This document shows, piece by piece, positions 47,746 to 59,008 of a DNA stretch of 64,000 nt (its first letter is position 1; each line of letters opens with the position of its first letter). The position numbers and the translations under genes are program-made. The notes beneath the pieces were generated by a model. The model was not told where the DNA came from and made no database searches. It saw only the letters and a program-made list of their open reading frames with translations. Source of the DNA: Macrocybe gigantea (lineage: Eukaryota > Basidiomycota > Agaricomycetes > Agaricales > Callistosporiaceae); NCBI GenBank assembly GCA_011319805.1, contig SJRY01000111.1, positions 248,001 to 312,000 on the forward strand, written 5' to 3'.

Positions 47746-48983
47746 TCAGCTGTTAGAGTCTCGATAACTGCTGGAGCTTGAACGACGCAGTAATGCATTC
47801 AACGCGTCTTCGACTTTTGTCCTCCGCTTCTCCTCGCTTTCGAGCGCCTGCTCTGCTTCTTTGCGACGCTGTGCTTCGTTCTCTAGCATGTTCTCTGTTG
47901 CTCTGAGAGTCGCCTTGATTCTCGAGCTTTCTTGTTGTGCCTGAACGAGCTGCTCCGATAGCCGGAGAGACACAGAGACAGCCTCTGCGGATTGTCGTCG
48001 CAAGTTTGATATCTCGGATTGCATGCGGTCAATGACGCTGCTGTACCGCGGTGCCTCGTGTATCGATGACAGTGGTGGAAGTGTGAGCGGCTGGGCGGGT
48101 CTGGAGGGGGCACATTGGCTTAGCCCAACGAGCGAGCCACGGCGATCGAGGGGATGGACCATTTCCTCTTCACTCTCATAGTCCTCTTCTGAACCTTGAC
48201 CAGCATCCTGTTCCGCCTCGTACTCTGATTTCTCCGGCTCTTGATCTTCGTTTGAAGGAGAGTCAATCCTTCTCAGAGTAGGGATAACAGAAGGCGGCGA
48301 AGGTGCATCAACGCTCTTGCTTCTCTCGCTATCGGCGACAGGGGTTGATTGAGACCCTGTATCCAACTCGGGCTCTGCAGACAAAAGCTTTCGAGGCCGA
48401 CCACGCTTCTTCGGCAGTCCAGACTGTCCATCACCAGTGTCTTTGTTGGCACGGCCCCTTTTACGAGGCCGCTTCGTACCAGGAGGCGCTGTTAGGTTGA
48501 CGGTCCAATATGAACCAAAGCCTGGATCTGTGACTGGTCGTGGTTGACGTTCAAAAAGACGATTGAGAGAAAGGTGGTGTCTGACAGATTGCTGTTTGCA
48601 AAGCGGAAAGATGAGATAAGGAGACGAATGGCGAACGACTATGTCACCTTCCATGTGGGTCCGGCTGTCTTGAAGTACGAATACTTCTCCTCCATCGCCG
48701 CATATATCTCCCGTATGGTCAGACGCTTTTTCGGGCTTCCAAGAATGGCGCAGCGTAGAATGACGGGAAGGGTGTGCTGAGGTCGTCCATCAGTGTCGGG
48801 CAAACATCTCAGACTGTCCGGGCAATCAGGGTGGAATTCGTGATCTTTGTGAACTATCTCTTCGTCGTGTTCCGCGGCAGCGTTCTCTGTTGTGTCCGAC
48901 GAGGTCGAAGGGGCAGGTGACGATGGGATCTCGTTGGCCTCATTGTGCTGGTCGGGGTTGAGAATTAACCTAGAAATTGACAT
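47746..48983 (-). CDS. Forkhead-box transcription factor
   Basis: Forkhead winged-helix DNA-binding domain at about residues 68-135. It reads LPVILRCAILGSPKKRLTIR and EIYAAMEEKYSYFKTAGPTW, then after a short intron (about 48600-48655) SVRHHLSLNRLFERQPRP and GFGSYWTVNL, covering helix 1, helix 3 and wing 1. Following it are two AT-hook-like basic blocks (PRKRGRANK, PKKRGRPRK), a long acidic region and a C-terminal coiled coil (SEISNLRRQSAEAVSVSLRL..., AEQALESEEKRRTK). Start placed at MSISRLILNPDQ; an alternative exon MSSLQTILNPSDGRKRTT lies upstream (to about 49078) but its intron phase does not fit as sequenced. The stop is at 47746-47748. Confidence 0.9.
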
Positions 48984-49226
48984 TAGATAGAGAACGATCT
49001 AATGAGATAGAAAGAGTACTTTACTGTCGTCCGTTTACGCCCGTCTGATGGATTAAGGATGGTCTGAAGGCTAGACATGATTATAGTCTGGGTACCGTGA
49101 GGTTCATTTTAGACCCTGATCAATGGCTTGTGGGTCCACCGAATTCAGCTGATTAGGTAAGATTGATCGACCTCCAATTGAGACTCTGTTTACGGTCATC
49201 CCATTCAGTTCTTTTTTTTTTTGGTC

Positions 49227-50973
49227 ATGAACTGGCTGCTGACAAGCGCACTCTTGCTCGCTGCGACGATCGTCTTACGATTGTCCATGCTATGCCACGA
49301 CATCCCATCTGTGTCTATACCAGTCACGTTCTCTTCTGCCTCATATGACAATGCTCTGTTCGCCTCATTATCCCAGCACGAACCTGATACGACCGCCGTC
49401 TTGTTGAACTGGTCGAGACTTCCCAACGTCGTCCGAATCGTGAAGATTCTATGCGGAGATATGCTAAATGATACGATTGCCACAGTTGTCGTCTGGAACA
49501 ACAATCCACGTCCATTAACGCACAATGTCTGTATAAAGATCTCGAAGAACAGATCGAGTCGTTCTCATGTCGACTAGGATTTTGCAAGATCTCAGTGTCC
49601 GCGACAGAAGCTGTTGATTCACAACTCTCCTACCAACACATACTTCCAGGCTCGTTTCATAGCGTGTTCCAATGCAATTACTAAGTTTTGCTTCATTCAA
49701 GTTGGCATTTCACATCGCATGCTCCTCCGAGCCTGACCTGATCATATATTTCAGGATGACGATTATCTTGTGCGGCCCCAGATCCTCAAAATGCTCCATC
49801 ATCAGATAACCCGCTCTGTGGATGCGAAAAGCATCCATTTGCTGCCGCCTGGAGAAAATCTCTCCAAAGATCTGCTGACCATCGACGACGGTCACCTGAT
49901 ACATGCTTCTTTTGCTTGGTTAGGTTACGGCACAATTATGCATCGTTCCAGAGCAAGGGACTTCTTGGCTCTCATGAATTTTCTAAACGTTTCTGCTGAG
50001 GAGATGAAGATGGCAGACAACTATTTCACAATTCTGAGTAACATCTACCCAGAGACATGGTTTGATCAGGGTATCGAACTACCCAGTAATAATGCATTTA
50101 CAGTCGGCTCTGAAGGAGAGATGCGAAACCGTCGGCATATTGTAGGTGTAACCTTTTTGCATGTCTCGTTTTGAAGACTCACTTGGATTTGAAGACGAGA
50201 GCAACGGAGCTCCTCGATTTCATGGTGGCTGAGCATGGCATTCCCCGTATAAAGCCTGCATCGAGCATCCCGTATATCGAGACTGGAAAGGTGTATCCAA
50301 GGCGCCATCGACATGCGCCATGTTCCTATGCGGAATGCCTACTGGAGACATCGATCAAACTCGTTCCGGATTCGATCAATTCTTCGGTTTCAAATGCGAC
50401 CTCCATATTCAAGGTCGAGGCAGAAAACTCGAAGAGATTGACTCGCGGACGTCGATTTTACTACACGAGGCATCCACCTTCCATGGCCGTTGACGGGGAT
50501 CCCAACACCGCATTCTGCAGTTACGGACGTAAACAGAACGACCATTGTCCAAGACTACACTTCTGATGTGTTGTCTTCAGGGGCGCAGCAAGGCGACACA
50601 ATCTCACTGAATTTGCCAGCGGTAAGGTGTGATACAGCTCACATCGAGTTGGCGTTCTTGGTCGACATGGAAACCGAAGAAATATTGCGCCATTCCGTGT
50701 TTGAGACCGGGTCGGAGAGTGATTGGGTACGGTATCTGGTATGATCTCTGCGACATGGCTCATTCGATTTCAGTCAAGATCGACAGCTGGTTTGTCATGC
50801 ATGTCTTCGCTTCACATGCTGGTGCCTTGTTCCTCCTTCGTGAATGTAGCATGGTTATGGTTTGTGATGCGAAATTCAAGGAGGTACCAGCTTTCCGCGC
50901 GCGTCTAGTGGAGGACATGGAAGAGCGGTGGTGTGTTTACGAGGTGTGGTTGAGGGGACGAGCGCTTACGTGA
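49227..50973 (+). CDS. GT64-like (exostosin-type) glycosyltransferase, type II membrane protein
   Basis: Starts MNWLLTSALLLAATIVLRL, a signal anchor. The catalytic part resembles the GT64 fold: TAVLLNWSRLPNVVRIVKIL, ATVVVWNNNPRPL, NTYFQARFIACS and the metal-binding triad IQDDDYLV (split by an intron near 49700). Then SIHLLPPGENLSKDLL, FAWLGYGTIMHRSRARDFL, MKMADNYFTILSNIYPETWF and DQGIEL. A C-terminal half (PPSMAVDGDPNTAFCSYG, QQGDTISLNLPA) looks like a discoidin/F5-8C-type carbohydrate-binding module and ends ERWCVYEVWLRGRALT. Introns are short and in frame in the catalytic part; those near 50640-50870 are less certain. GT64 assignment rests on motif order, not on a search. Confidence 0.72.
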
Positions 50974-51049
50974 TCCGGGGCTGAGTCCAACGTCATGCTG
51001 GGGCAACGTTGCCATGTCCATGTCCGTAACATCGCACTGAATGTTTGCC

Positions 51050-52240
51050 ATGAGAACTCTCTTTACAAGAAGATTCCCAAAATATTCTTTGAATAACCCA
51101 ACGGCGACAGGAAGATTTATATCCGTCCAGGTAAATTGTCAGAGTCGATAGCACCTCTGCTCATGCCACAACACGGTTCCAGACATTGCTGCACGGTTCG
51201 CCAGAAGCCAGGGAAGCAGGTGAACTGGAGATCCTTCAACATTCGAAACTGGTTGGGCGCGGCAAATATGTGCATGGGTTTGAAAGTAGGCGAACCATCT
51301 TTCCTGTCAAATCCCAATGTTCAGCGCCCTTCTCCTTAGCTCACAGGGTCCGCCCGGATAAGACAGAAGAATACAAGAAAGCCGCGTATGTGTCCATGTC
51401 TCAACTTATTACTGAGTTGCCAGACTTCACAGGCCTTCCAGGGAACGTTATTATACAGGGCTCCGGGATGATTCGCGAATGCAGGTGAAGCTCACAGGTC
51501 ATTGGGAGACCATTGTTGGCGAACAGGACACATATGTGCACATATTGGAATACGAAAACTATAAAGGACTAGACAAGGCATTGGAATTGAGCAAGGAACC
51601 AGAAGTGCGCACGCCTGTCCCTCATCCAGCAGTATATTGACCTCCAGCAGCATACGGAAGCGTACCGGGCTATGCTGCCATTCATCGCCTCGCGATCTCG
51701 TCAGCTAAACCAAGAATTTGCATTCCTACCCACAGCACCGCCTCATAGTCAAGGAGGCATATTCGAACTAAGGTCCTACCATCTTCAACCTGGTACTCTT
51801 CTGGAATGGGAAAGCACATGGTGAGCATAAACACTACCAATATCGAGGTATCTACTATGCTGCGGAACCGTTAACGGCCGTTGGTATGCGATAGGCGAAG
51901 AGGCATTGAAGCGCGTCGGAAATTTGTGTCACCCATAGGTGCCTGGTTTTCACAATTGGGGAGGCTGCATCAGGTGTATCACATGTGGCAGTATTCGTAA
52001 GCTGTGACTCGCTGTCATCAGAGTCGTGCACTGACAAATGCGCGAAGGAGTCTGGATGCGCGGAAGGAGCTCCGTGAGCAAGCATGGCAGGTGGATGGCT
52101 GGGCTGAGACAGTTTCCAAGGCAAGTGCTTATGAGAAAGAACGCTTTCTAATGTTGAACTGTGCGAATTAGACTTCGCAGCTTGCGAAGACGATGGACTC
52201 GTTGATCCTCGTGCCACTGTCGTTTAGTCCGTTGAAGTAA
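51050..52240 (+). CDS. NIPSNAP family protein, mitochondrial
   Basis: Starts MRTLFTRRFPKYSLNNPT, a likely mitochondrial targeting sequence. Two NIPSNAP dimeric alpha-beta barrel repeats follow: HRVRPDKTEEYKKAAERYYT with WETIVGEQDTYVHILEYENY, then GGIFELRSYHLQPGTLLEWE with GAWFSQLGRLHQVYHMWQYS and WQVDGWAETVSKTSQLAKTM. The protein ends SLILVPLSFSPLK, TAA at 52238-52240. Seven short introns all join in frame; the last (52121-52171) has a GC donor (AAG then GCAAGT). NIPSNAPs are matrix or outer-surface mitochondrial proteins with roles in mitophagy signalling in animals; their fungal role is less clear. Confidence 0.9.
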
Positions 52241-52389
52241 AAGAGGAGTGTATGTAGACTCGAGATCTTTGATCGTCGATCGTAAATTGCGTAGAGTCAC
52301 GTGCTGCCCCTAGTCCAAATTGAATTGATTCATTTCCAAGAGCAGAGTCCCTGCTTCTCAATTCCTATCTTGTTTCTCACCCCCTCAGC

Positions 52390-55300
52390 ATGGAGTGGCG
52401 ATATTCTGACCCTTCAGACGACGATGGGCCATCTGAACTTGCACAGACCAGTAGAAAGCGGAGCAGCAGAGGTTAGATCATGTCTTGTCTTCCTCTCTTC
52501 TGCCACTTAGCGCCACACAGCTTGTGATCAATGCCGAAAGACAAAAAGCAAGTGCGAGCGCCAGGGCGGCGACTCGACTCCTTGCAAAAGCTGTGCACTC
52601 GCTGGCACAGGTCCGTTATTCTCCAAGTCATCCGCTCCACTCGCAGTCTCATCGTCCTCTCTTTTTTTTTTCTTTGCTAGCTTGTACGTTTTTAGGTATT
52701 TGCGCATTCGTCTAATTCATCGCCGCAGTCATTTACGTCTCATGCGTAGGTCCGAGCTACAAGAGAGGACCTCCGAAAGGCTACATACATGCCATTGAAC
52801 AGAGATGGCATCAAGTGGAATCTCTGATTGGCGCTTTATTGCAATGTCCTGATGCACGAGTTCAGGAGCTGATCTCCGACTTGCAAAGAGATGGGCTTGC
52901 GAGGGAGATTCTTCGCCGCGTTGACATGGGACCTTACGTTCGTCTCGTTTTAGCGTGTCTAACTAGCCTTGTTCGTGACACACCATCGCAGGGCCCCTCT
53001 GGCAGGCGCAATCAACCAGAAGGTGCCACCAAAGAGGATTTCTTTGCGTCCGTGCTAAGCAGCAACGAGACCACCAGCGGTAGGGAAAGCAATCGCTCAC
53101 GCCGCCAGTCCAGAGTTTCCAGAGAGATTGTTTCTTCCGAGCAAGGTTAATGACGCAAATGATGCCACTTTCCCAGTCCTTGAGTTGGAGACTAAATAAT
53201 TCAACGATAGGCCATGGATTGTCCGTCGTTCCGACGAAAGAATGGCAGGATAACTTGTCCAACTCTCTGGTTCATTACGGCAAATCGGCCGACCGTACCA
53301 CCCCCGATATCGGAGCACGACAGAGGAAGCGACCTAATCTGCAGGCTCGTGAAGAAAATTTGCAACATGACTGGAACGAACTCTACACAATTGAGCCAGG
53401 TACGGCAGGGTTGACGGCCTGAAGATTAAAATTCTGATGCTTGTTCGAAGAGGGCGCCGGCGAAGACACTCTGAAAGAGGCTACTGATGCTATGGGAGGT
53501 CTTTCCCTGGACGAGCGGCAGGAGGTCAGTGAGAGATATTGTCCTGCTCGTTTGGCATGACTCAGACTCTCTTAGGTACGCTATCACAGCAAGGCCAGCG
53601 GACTCCATCTCCTGAGCAGGAGTGTGCGTACAGACGATCGGATGGCGGGCGGCATATGGTGAGCATGGACGAGCAGCTTTATACCTGATTGCGATATCAA
53701 CGGCTGTCTAGGAGATTACCAATGGCCAGAGTATGGCCAGCTTCTGCTCACCAGGACTCGCCGGATGAAGATGATTTTGATTCATTGCTTCCACCTTTAC
53801 ACGAACAAGAACGCCTCTTGAATCTTTATTTCACCTATGTGCAGCCAGTTTTCCCTGTCATTCATAAAAAACGCTTTTTTTCGGAATATACTAAAAGGTA
53901 TTTCAGGATTGTCGATTCAAAATTATTGCTGACAATCCCTTTTAGGAAGGAAAGGTACAACGCAATATGTTATGCGTTTTGACGCGTCTTACAGATATTT
54001 TTTTTTCGCAAGGTCAATGTCACCAGAATCCGGAACTGGCGACTCCCCAAGACCCGTGCCTCCACAGGAGGTCACCTCTCTCTTATTGCTCTCAATGTTC
54101 GCGATTACAGCGCGATTTTGCGACCACGGTGTTCCTCCTCCAGCGAAAGGAAAGATGTGGGAAGCTGGATGTGAGTATCTGGACAATGCAAGGTCCATCC
54201 TGAGTAAGTCTCCACGCCGTTACGATTGTTTATACAAGTTGCAAGCGTGCTCCTTAACAGCAAAAATCTTCCATCAATCTCGGCCATCTACTGTCCAAGC
54301 CCTGTTGCTCCTGGGATATCGTGAATTCGGAATTGGTGAGCATCAGGAGGCCGAATACGCAAATATCAATTAAATTTTGAACCCAGGGTCAATGGAGCAA
54401 GGATGGATTTTCATTGGTAAGACCACGTTTTCTTATCGGATGTCTTGGCTCACATAAAGGAAAGGCATGGGCATTCGCATGGTAAGCCGATGCATCTATG
54501 CCCGAGCATGTCAATAACGTATCCGAACGCGACAGGCAATGGATTTGGGGCTGAACTGTGATTCTTCCAATTGGAAGAGCCATGGACATGATTTATTTTC
54601 CCCAGAGAAACACAGGCACGACGCCAGATATGGTGGGGTTGCTGCCTTGCCGACAGGTGACTAGATAAGCTATGTCCACATCTATCTTATTGATGACTCC
54701 CTAGATACGGATCGATGTATATGGGTAGGCGCATGGAAAAAGAGAAAAATTACGATAAATGCGTTAACTGTAATATAGGTCGACCCGTTATCATCAAGGA
54801 TGAAGATTACAATATGCCCTTGCCCGATATCGACGCGGTAATGGTTCTCGGGTCTTGAAAACCTTGTCAAAGGTCACTAATATCTCAGTTTAGGATGAAG
54901 ATAACTCCATGTGGCAGCTCGCAGACATGGATCGCTTCGATCTTTCCTATCCTCCAGTTCCCGGGAGGATTTCAAGTTGTCATCGAGCTGTGGCCACCCT
55001 ATGTACGTTGTTTTCTCCCGCTCATCCACGAAAACTGTCCTAAAATGTCGATCGCAGCGATCATCCTGGGCGCCATAGTCACCCGAATATACCCAGTGAA
55101 ATATGTCGGCGGGGTATCCAGAAAGGTTTTGCTAACAGAACTTGAGGGTCGGCTCGATCGTTGGTACATTAGCTTACCAGAAGCTCTACAATACGACACG
55201 ACAAGGCGGCGCCAAATACCACCCCCTCATATACTGTTCCTGCACATACGGTACTGGGGTGCGGTCTTGTTATTAAATCGAGCATTGTGCGTCCCTCTCC

Positions 55301-56309
55301 CGGCCTAATGTGAGATACTGACCAGTCCTTCTGTAGTGTTCCGAACTGGAAAGGGTTAGTAACGCCTGCTTTTCCGTGTCCCTGTTTGCTGAACATACTG
55401 CAACAGTACAGAAACGTCATCGCCAACCACTTTGGAACTCAAGGCTTTCGACCTTGCACAAGGGGCTGCAAGTCATGTGAGCGCGATAGGTGCTTTATCT
55501 TATTTGCTTCGGCAGGTTTTCCCCGACTGACGCTCTGATCAGTTGCAACATATCGCGAAAACTTCACACTCAGGCGATGTTCGCCATTCATGACTTCATA
55601 TATTCTGAGCGCCGCGTACGTTTCCTCTTATGGACATTTTCGCAGTTACGTATTTATTGTTTCCGCGCATCAGAATAATGCATATTCAAACTTGTGAGTC
55701 GTCATTTAATCTGAATTTCTGACTGGCTATGCTTGACAGAGGGCACGCTGTACAGTGACTCTACGACCATCTAACCTTCAAGCATCACTGGGATTCCAAC
55801 AATGCATGGCAGCACTGAAAGATATGGAGGTGAGTGTATGGCTGCCATGTCAACTTCAACCCTACAACCGATGGCAGATGGTTTGGCCAAGCGCTGCGAG
55901 GGCTTGGGAACTGCTCAATGGCGTCAAAATGAATTCTGAAGATCTCGTTCAACTTCACGGGCAACAACCGCAACGACCCAAACGAACTGCTGAGGACGCA
56001 TTTTGGCAAGAGAAGCCAGCTGATTATCATCCCCGTCAGATGGTGCCCACATCGGCGAGTGCTCCTCTTGCAAACCAGGAAGAAGGCGGGGTTCAAGATC
56101 TAAGCACGCGCATCATGGCACATATGCTTGGACTTAATGTTCCTGGTGTCGAGCCGTCCACGTCTTATTTTCCTGGATATGAGTGGTGGCCACGACCTGA
56201 CGAAGCACCAGCTCAGCAACCTTCTCCTCCCCATGTCGTCCAAACTCGAGAAGACGTCTCGACTGCTCTCCAGGCAGGACCTCCCGCGAATTGGTGGAAT
56301 GGCTGGTAA
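52390..56309 (+). CDS. Zn2Cys6 fungal transcription factor
   Basis: Starts MEWRYSDPSDDDGPSELAQ. The zinc cluster has six cysteines spaced C-x2-C-x6-C-x9-C-x2-C-x6-C (ACDQCRKTKSKC, then PCKSCALAGTAC). The sixth cysteine is encoded by a 15 nt exon (52681-52695). A linker (GPSYKRGPPKGYIHAIEQRW) and a fungal-specific transcription factor domain follow: QERLLNLYFTYVQPVFPVIH, SLLLLSMFAITARFCD, PSTVQALLLLGYREFGIG and VGGVSRKVLLTELEGRLDRW. The C-terminus is Pro/Gln-rich and ends PPANWWNGW. Introns between 54380 and 55750 are not all resolved. The overall layout is like Xlr1/Cat8-type regulators but the target genes cannot be inferred. Confidence 0.88.
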
Positions 56310-56470
56310 TTCATTGCAATCGTTCTTAACTTCTTGGTTTTAACTGCCTATCCGTCCCTTTGTATCGCATCATGTTGTTCTATACTAATATGTAACATTA
56401 TTTATTGTCAAACAATATCTCGATGCATGGTGGTGCACTAAGTGAGATGGTCAACTATGTCTATGAAAAA

Positions 56471-57336
56471 TCAGGAAATAGCATGAACTATTCTCCCCAG
56501 ACGACATCCTTGGGATCCGTTGAACAATAAAACATATTCGCCTTCGACTGCGCATCCCCTGTCAAGTGTGTTGTCTGTGTCTTCATAGATGTGGTTACAG
56601 TCCAACAACCACCTCCTGAAGACACCAGGTAGACACCCAGTGGACGAATGTGGTGTTATCCACCGCTGCGAGCGGTAGAACGCGACATTGAATATAGTTG
56701 TCTCCACGATCGAGTTGTGTGAATTGAACAGCAAAATGTCGGATGTCGCGGGCGACGTAATCGATCCTAACGTGGCGTCGAGACGAGAACGAGCTGCCTC
56801 ATACATAGGTCTGTATGTTGTTTTCGTCCTCGTGAATAACGATGACTCGGTCTGCGAAGAGTCAATATAGATATCGTAGACTGGTCCGAATAATGCCAAA
56901 TCATCTCGTGAGGGATGAATCAGCGATAGGACTGAAGGATCTTTGATAAGCGGAAATGTCGGGGATGTGGTCACAGATATTGCACCAAGCTTGGAAACGA
57001 CTATACGCATCTGGTCATGAGACACATGTTGGTGACACAGATAGCGAGCAGCTTTTTTTTTTGGACTATGCTTACTCTGAATGCAATCGTCGACGTGTCG
57101 TCGGTCTGAGATTTTTTCAAAGCCTCGATACAGCTGGATTTGACATGATCGTATGATAGGAACTCCTTCGCAAACCCCCAGTCATGTTTGGAGGCAGCAT
57201 CAGCCAGCCTATTGACGTGTCGGTCGAGCAGGAGGAAAGCAGACGGCCCTTGGCGATCGTTATTCCATTCCAAGCTGGTTAGGAATGGATCATAGCGAGT
57301 CGTTGTTAGCAACTGATATGACAACATGGCGGTCAT
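56471..57336 (-). CDS. Aminotransferase class IV, aminodeoxychorismate lyase-like
   Basis: PLP-dependent fold-type IV enzyme, likely the 4-amino-4-deoxychorismate lyase of folate synthesis (yeast Abz2). Two exons: MTAMLSYQLLTTTRYDPFL to IAFR, then after one intron (about 57003-57055) MRIVVSKLGAISVTTSP. The C-terminal half has DILLFNSHNSIVETTIFNVA, a class IV signature with the E-T-x-x-x-N around the cofactor, RWITPHSSTGCLPGVFRRWL, and EGEYVLLFNGSQGCRLGRIV. Intact and of expected length (about 270 residues). Confidence 0.85.
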
Positions 57337-57592
57337 GTGATCGGAAAAGGAGTGTTATTTGCAACGATCTCGTATATACGACAGAAGGAGTGACAGAGGT
57401 CCTTTCACATTTTAGGGCTGTAAACCTCATCACCTCTATATTTTGCATCCATGGACCGTTCCTCAGGAGCATCGGTAACGACTTCTTGTTTCACCTGGAT
57501 CGAATGGACCGCCATTGTCTGGCTTTGAGACTGCATGCGGAAGGCAGTCGTGTTGTTCTGCAATTCGGATGAATGCCCGTTTTTAAACAAAG

Positions 57593-59008
57593 TCACGACG
57601 GACGTACATCTGACTCCACATCAATCGTTCCGTTCATGTTTTTAAGTGACGTTCGAGCATTAAGGGTATCGAGGAGAGTCTGTCCGGTGACGTGAGTCAG
57701 AAGGTCAAACATGTTCGAACATGGGAGTCATTTACGTTGGTATAAATGCGTCCGATCGGATATGCAAACATCGCATACAAGTTCGTGTTCGGGATCAGAA
57801 GGAAACAAAAGAGATCGGCCAGGGCAAACGCAGAAGCAAAGAGGCCCGTCTGGATCGCGCCACGCATCAATCGATTGATGATATGATCAGTCTTGCGGAA
57901 TCCAGTCCGGGAACGCGACAGAACTATCGTTAGGACGCCTATGGTACTGTCAGTGGTGCTCTTCACCCCCGACCAGGACCACGTACATGTGATAAGCAAG
58001 TCGGCGCCGGTTTGGAAAGTAAGCCAACATGTGACATACGGTTTCAGCGGACCGAAATGCGCGACTCTGAAAAAAAAAATAAAAAAATAAAAAAATGGGA
58101 GACATCAGTTTGACATGTGTTGAACATAAGATGAACGTACTCCTTGATGATTCCTGACTTGATACCTGCGACGAATCCGAAAATGAAACCAAGAATGCTC
58201 AGAGCACCAATTATTCCGACGATAATTTTGTTCTTGGTCAACAACAGAACTCTGAAATGGAGATGGTCAATACAACATCTCCTCAAGAGCGATCAACCAC
58301 ACCGATTGCTGAGAAATATCTGCGTAATGACTGCAGCCACGGAAGTCGCACACGCCGTGAACGGTATAGTCCAGCTAATGACTGATGGTGAGTTGTAAGT
58401 GAAATCCTTGTACACCGTTGTATGACGTGAATTTACCTAGTAGACTAGCTGGGTTCGCATAGTTGGTGACACTAAGGATCGACGTTAGAACTCAGCATCT
58501 TTCAATTGCGTCGTATCAGCGTCGTACCAAGTCTCCCAAGCAGCATACACAGCCCTGAGCGAAATAATCAGCAAGAGGTCAGGCAGAGCGCCAAGAGTAC
58601 TACGTACACGGCGCTGTGCAACGTGTCTGTAACAAAAAGGACGGCGACCACAGCCCTGAAGGATGTTGGCGAAACGATCAGTCTTGCCGCATTGCCTTGT
58701 CACGCTCGACACGTACCTAATCCAGAATGGGTCATTGAATTCTAGGCATAATGCATCAGTACACGTCTTCTAGTACAGAGATTGTAACCCACTTGCGTAC
58801 GCGTAGACCACGAATTGGTAGGTCACAAGCCCGTATAGGAAAGTATTGACTACACCCGATCAGCTGATACTCTTGTTATGAATAATCTCAAAAGACGTAC
58901 AAAACAAGCCTATCAACAGGACACCTAGTGAAATGATGAGATACCGCAATTCGGCGCCACAAGGATGAGAATGTCATACTCACCAACGGTCAAGTCGAAA
59001 GTACCCAT
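57593..59008 (-). CDS. DUF6534 seven-helix-type membrane protein
   Basis: A family abundant in Agaricomycetes, function unknown. The start MGTFDLTVG (59008) is typical. Several hydrophobic exons follow (about 58440-58900), then IIVGIIGALSILGFIFGFVA with GIKSGIIKE, and the most conserved block, FRKTDHIINRLMRGAIQTGL then FASAFALADLFCFLLIPN and YAMFAYPIGRIYTN. The C-terminus is TLLDTLNARTSLKNMNGTID, stop at 57593-57595. About eight introns; one contains an A-rich run with regularly spaced T (58070-58096). Confidence 0.88.

Noticed and set aside
58070..58096. A-rich run interrupted by single T's, as a possible microsatellite or origin element
   Set aside because: Lies in an intron of the DUF6534 gene and is too short and simple to support a function.
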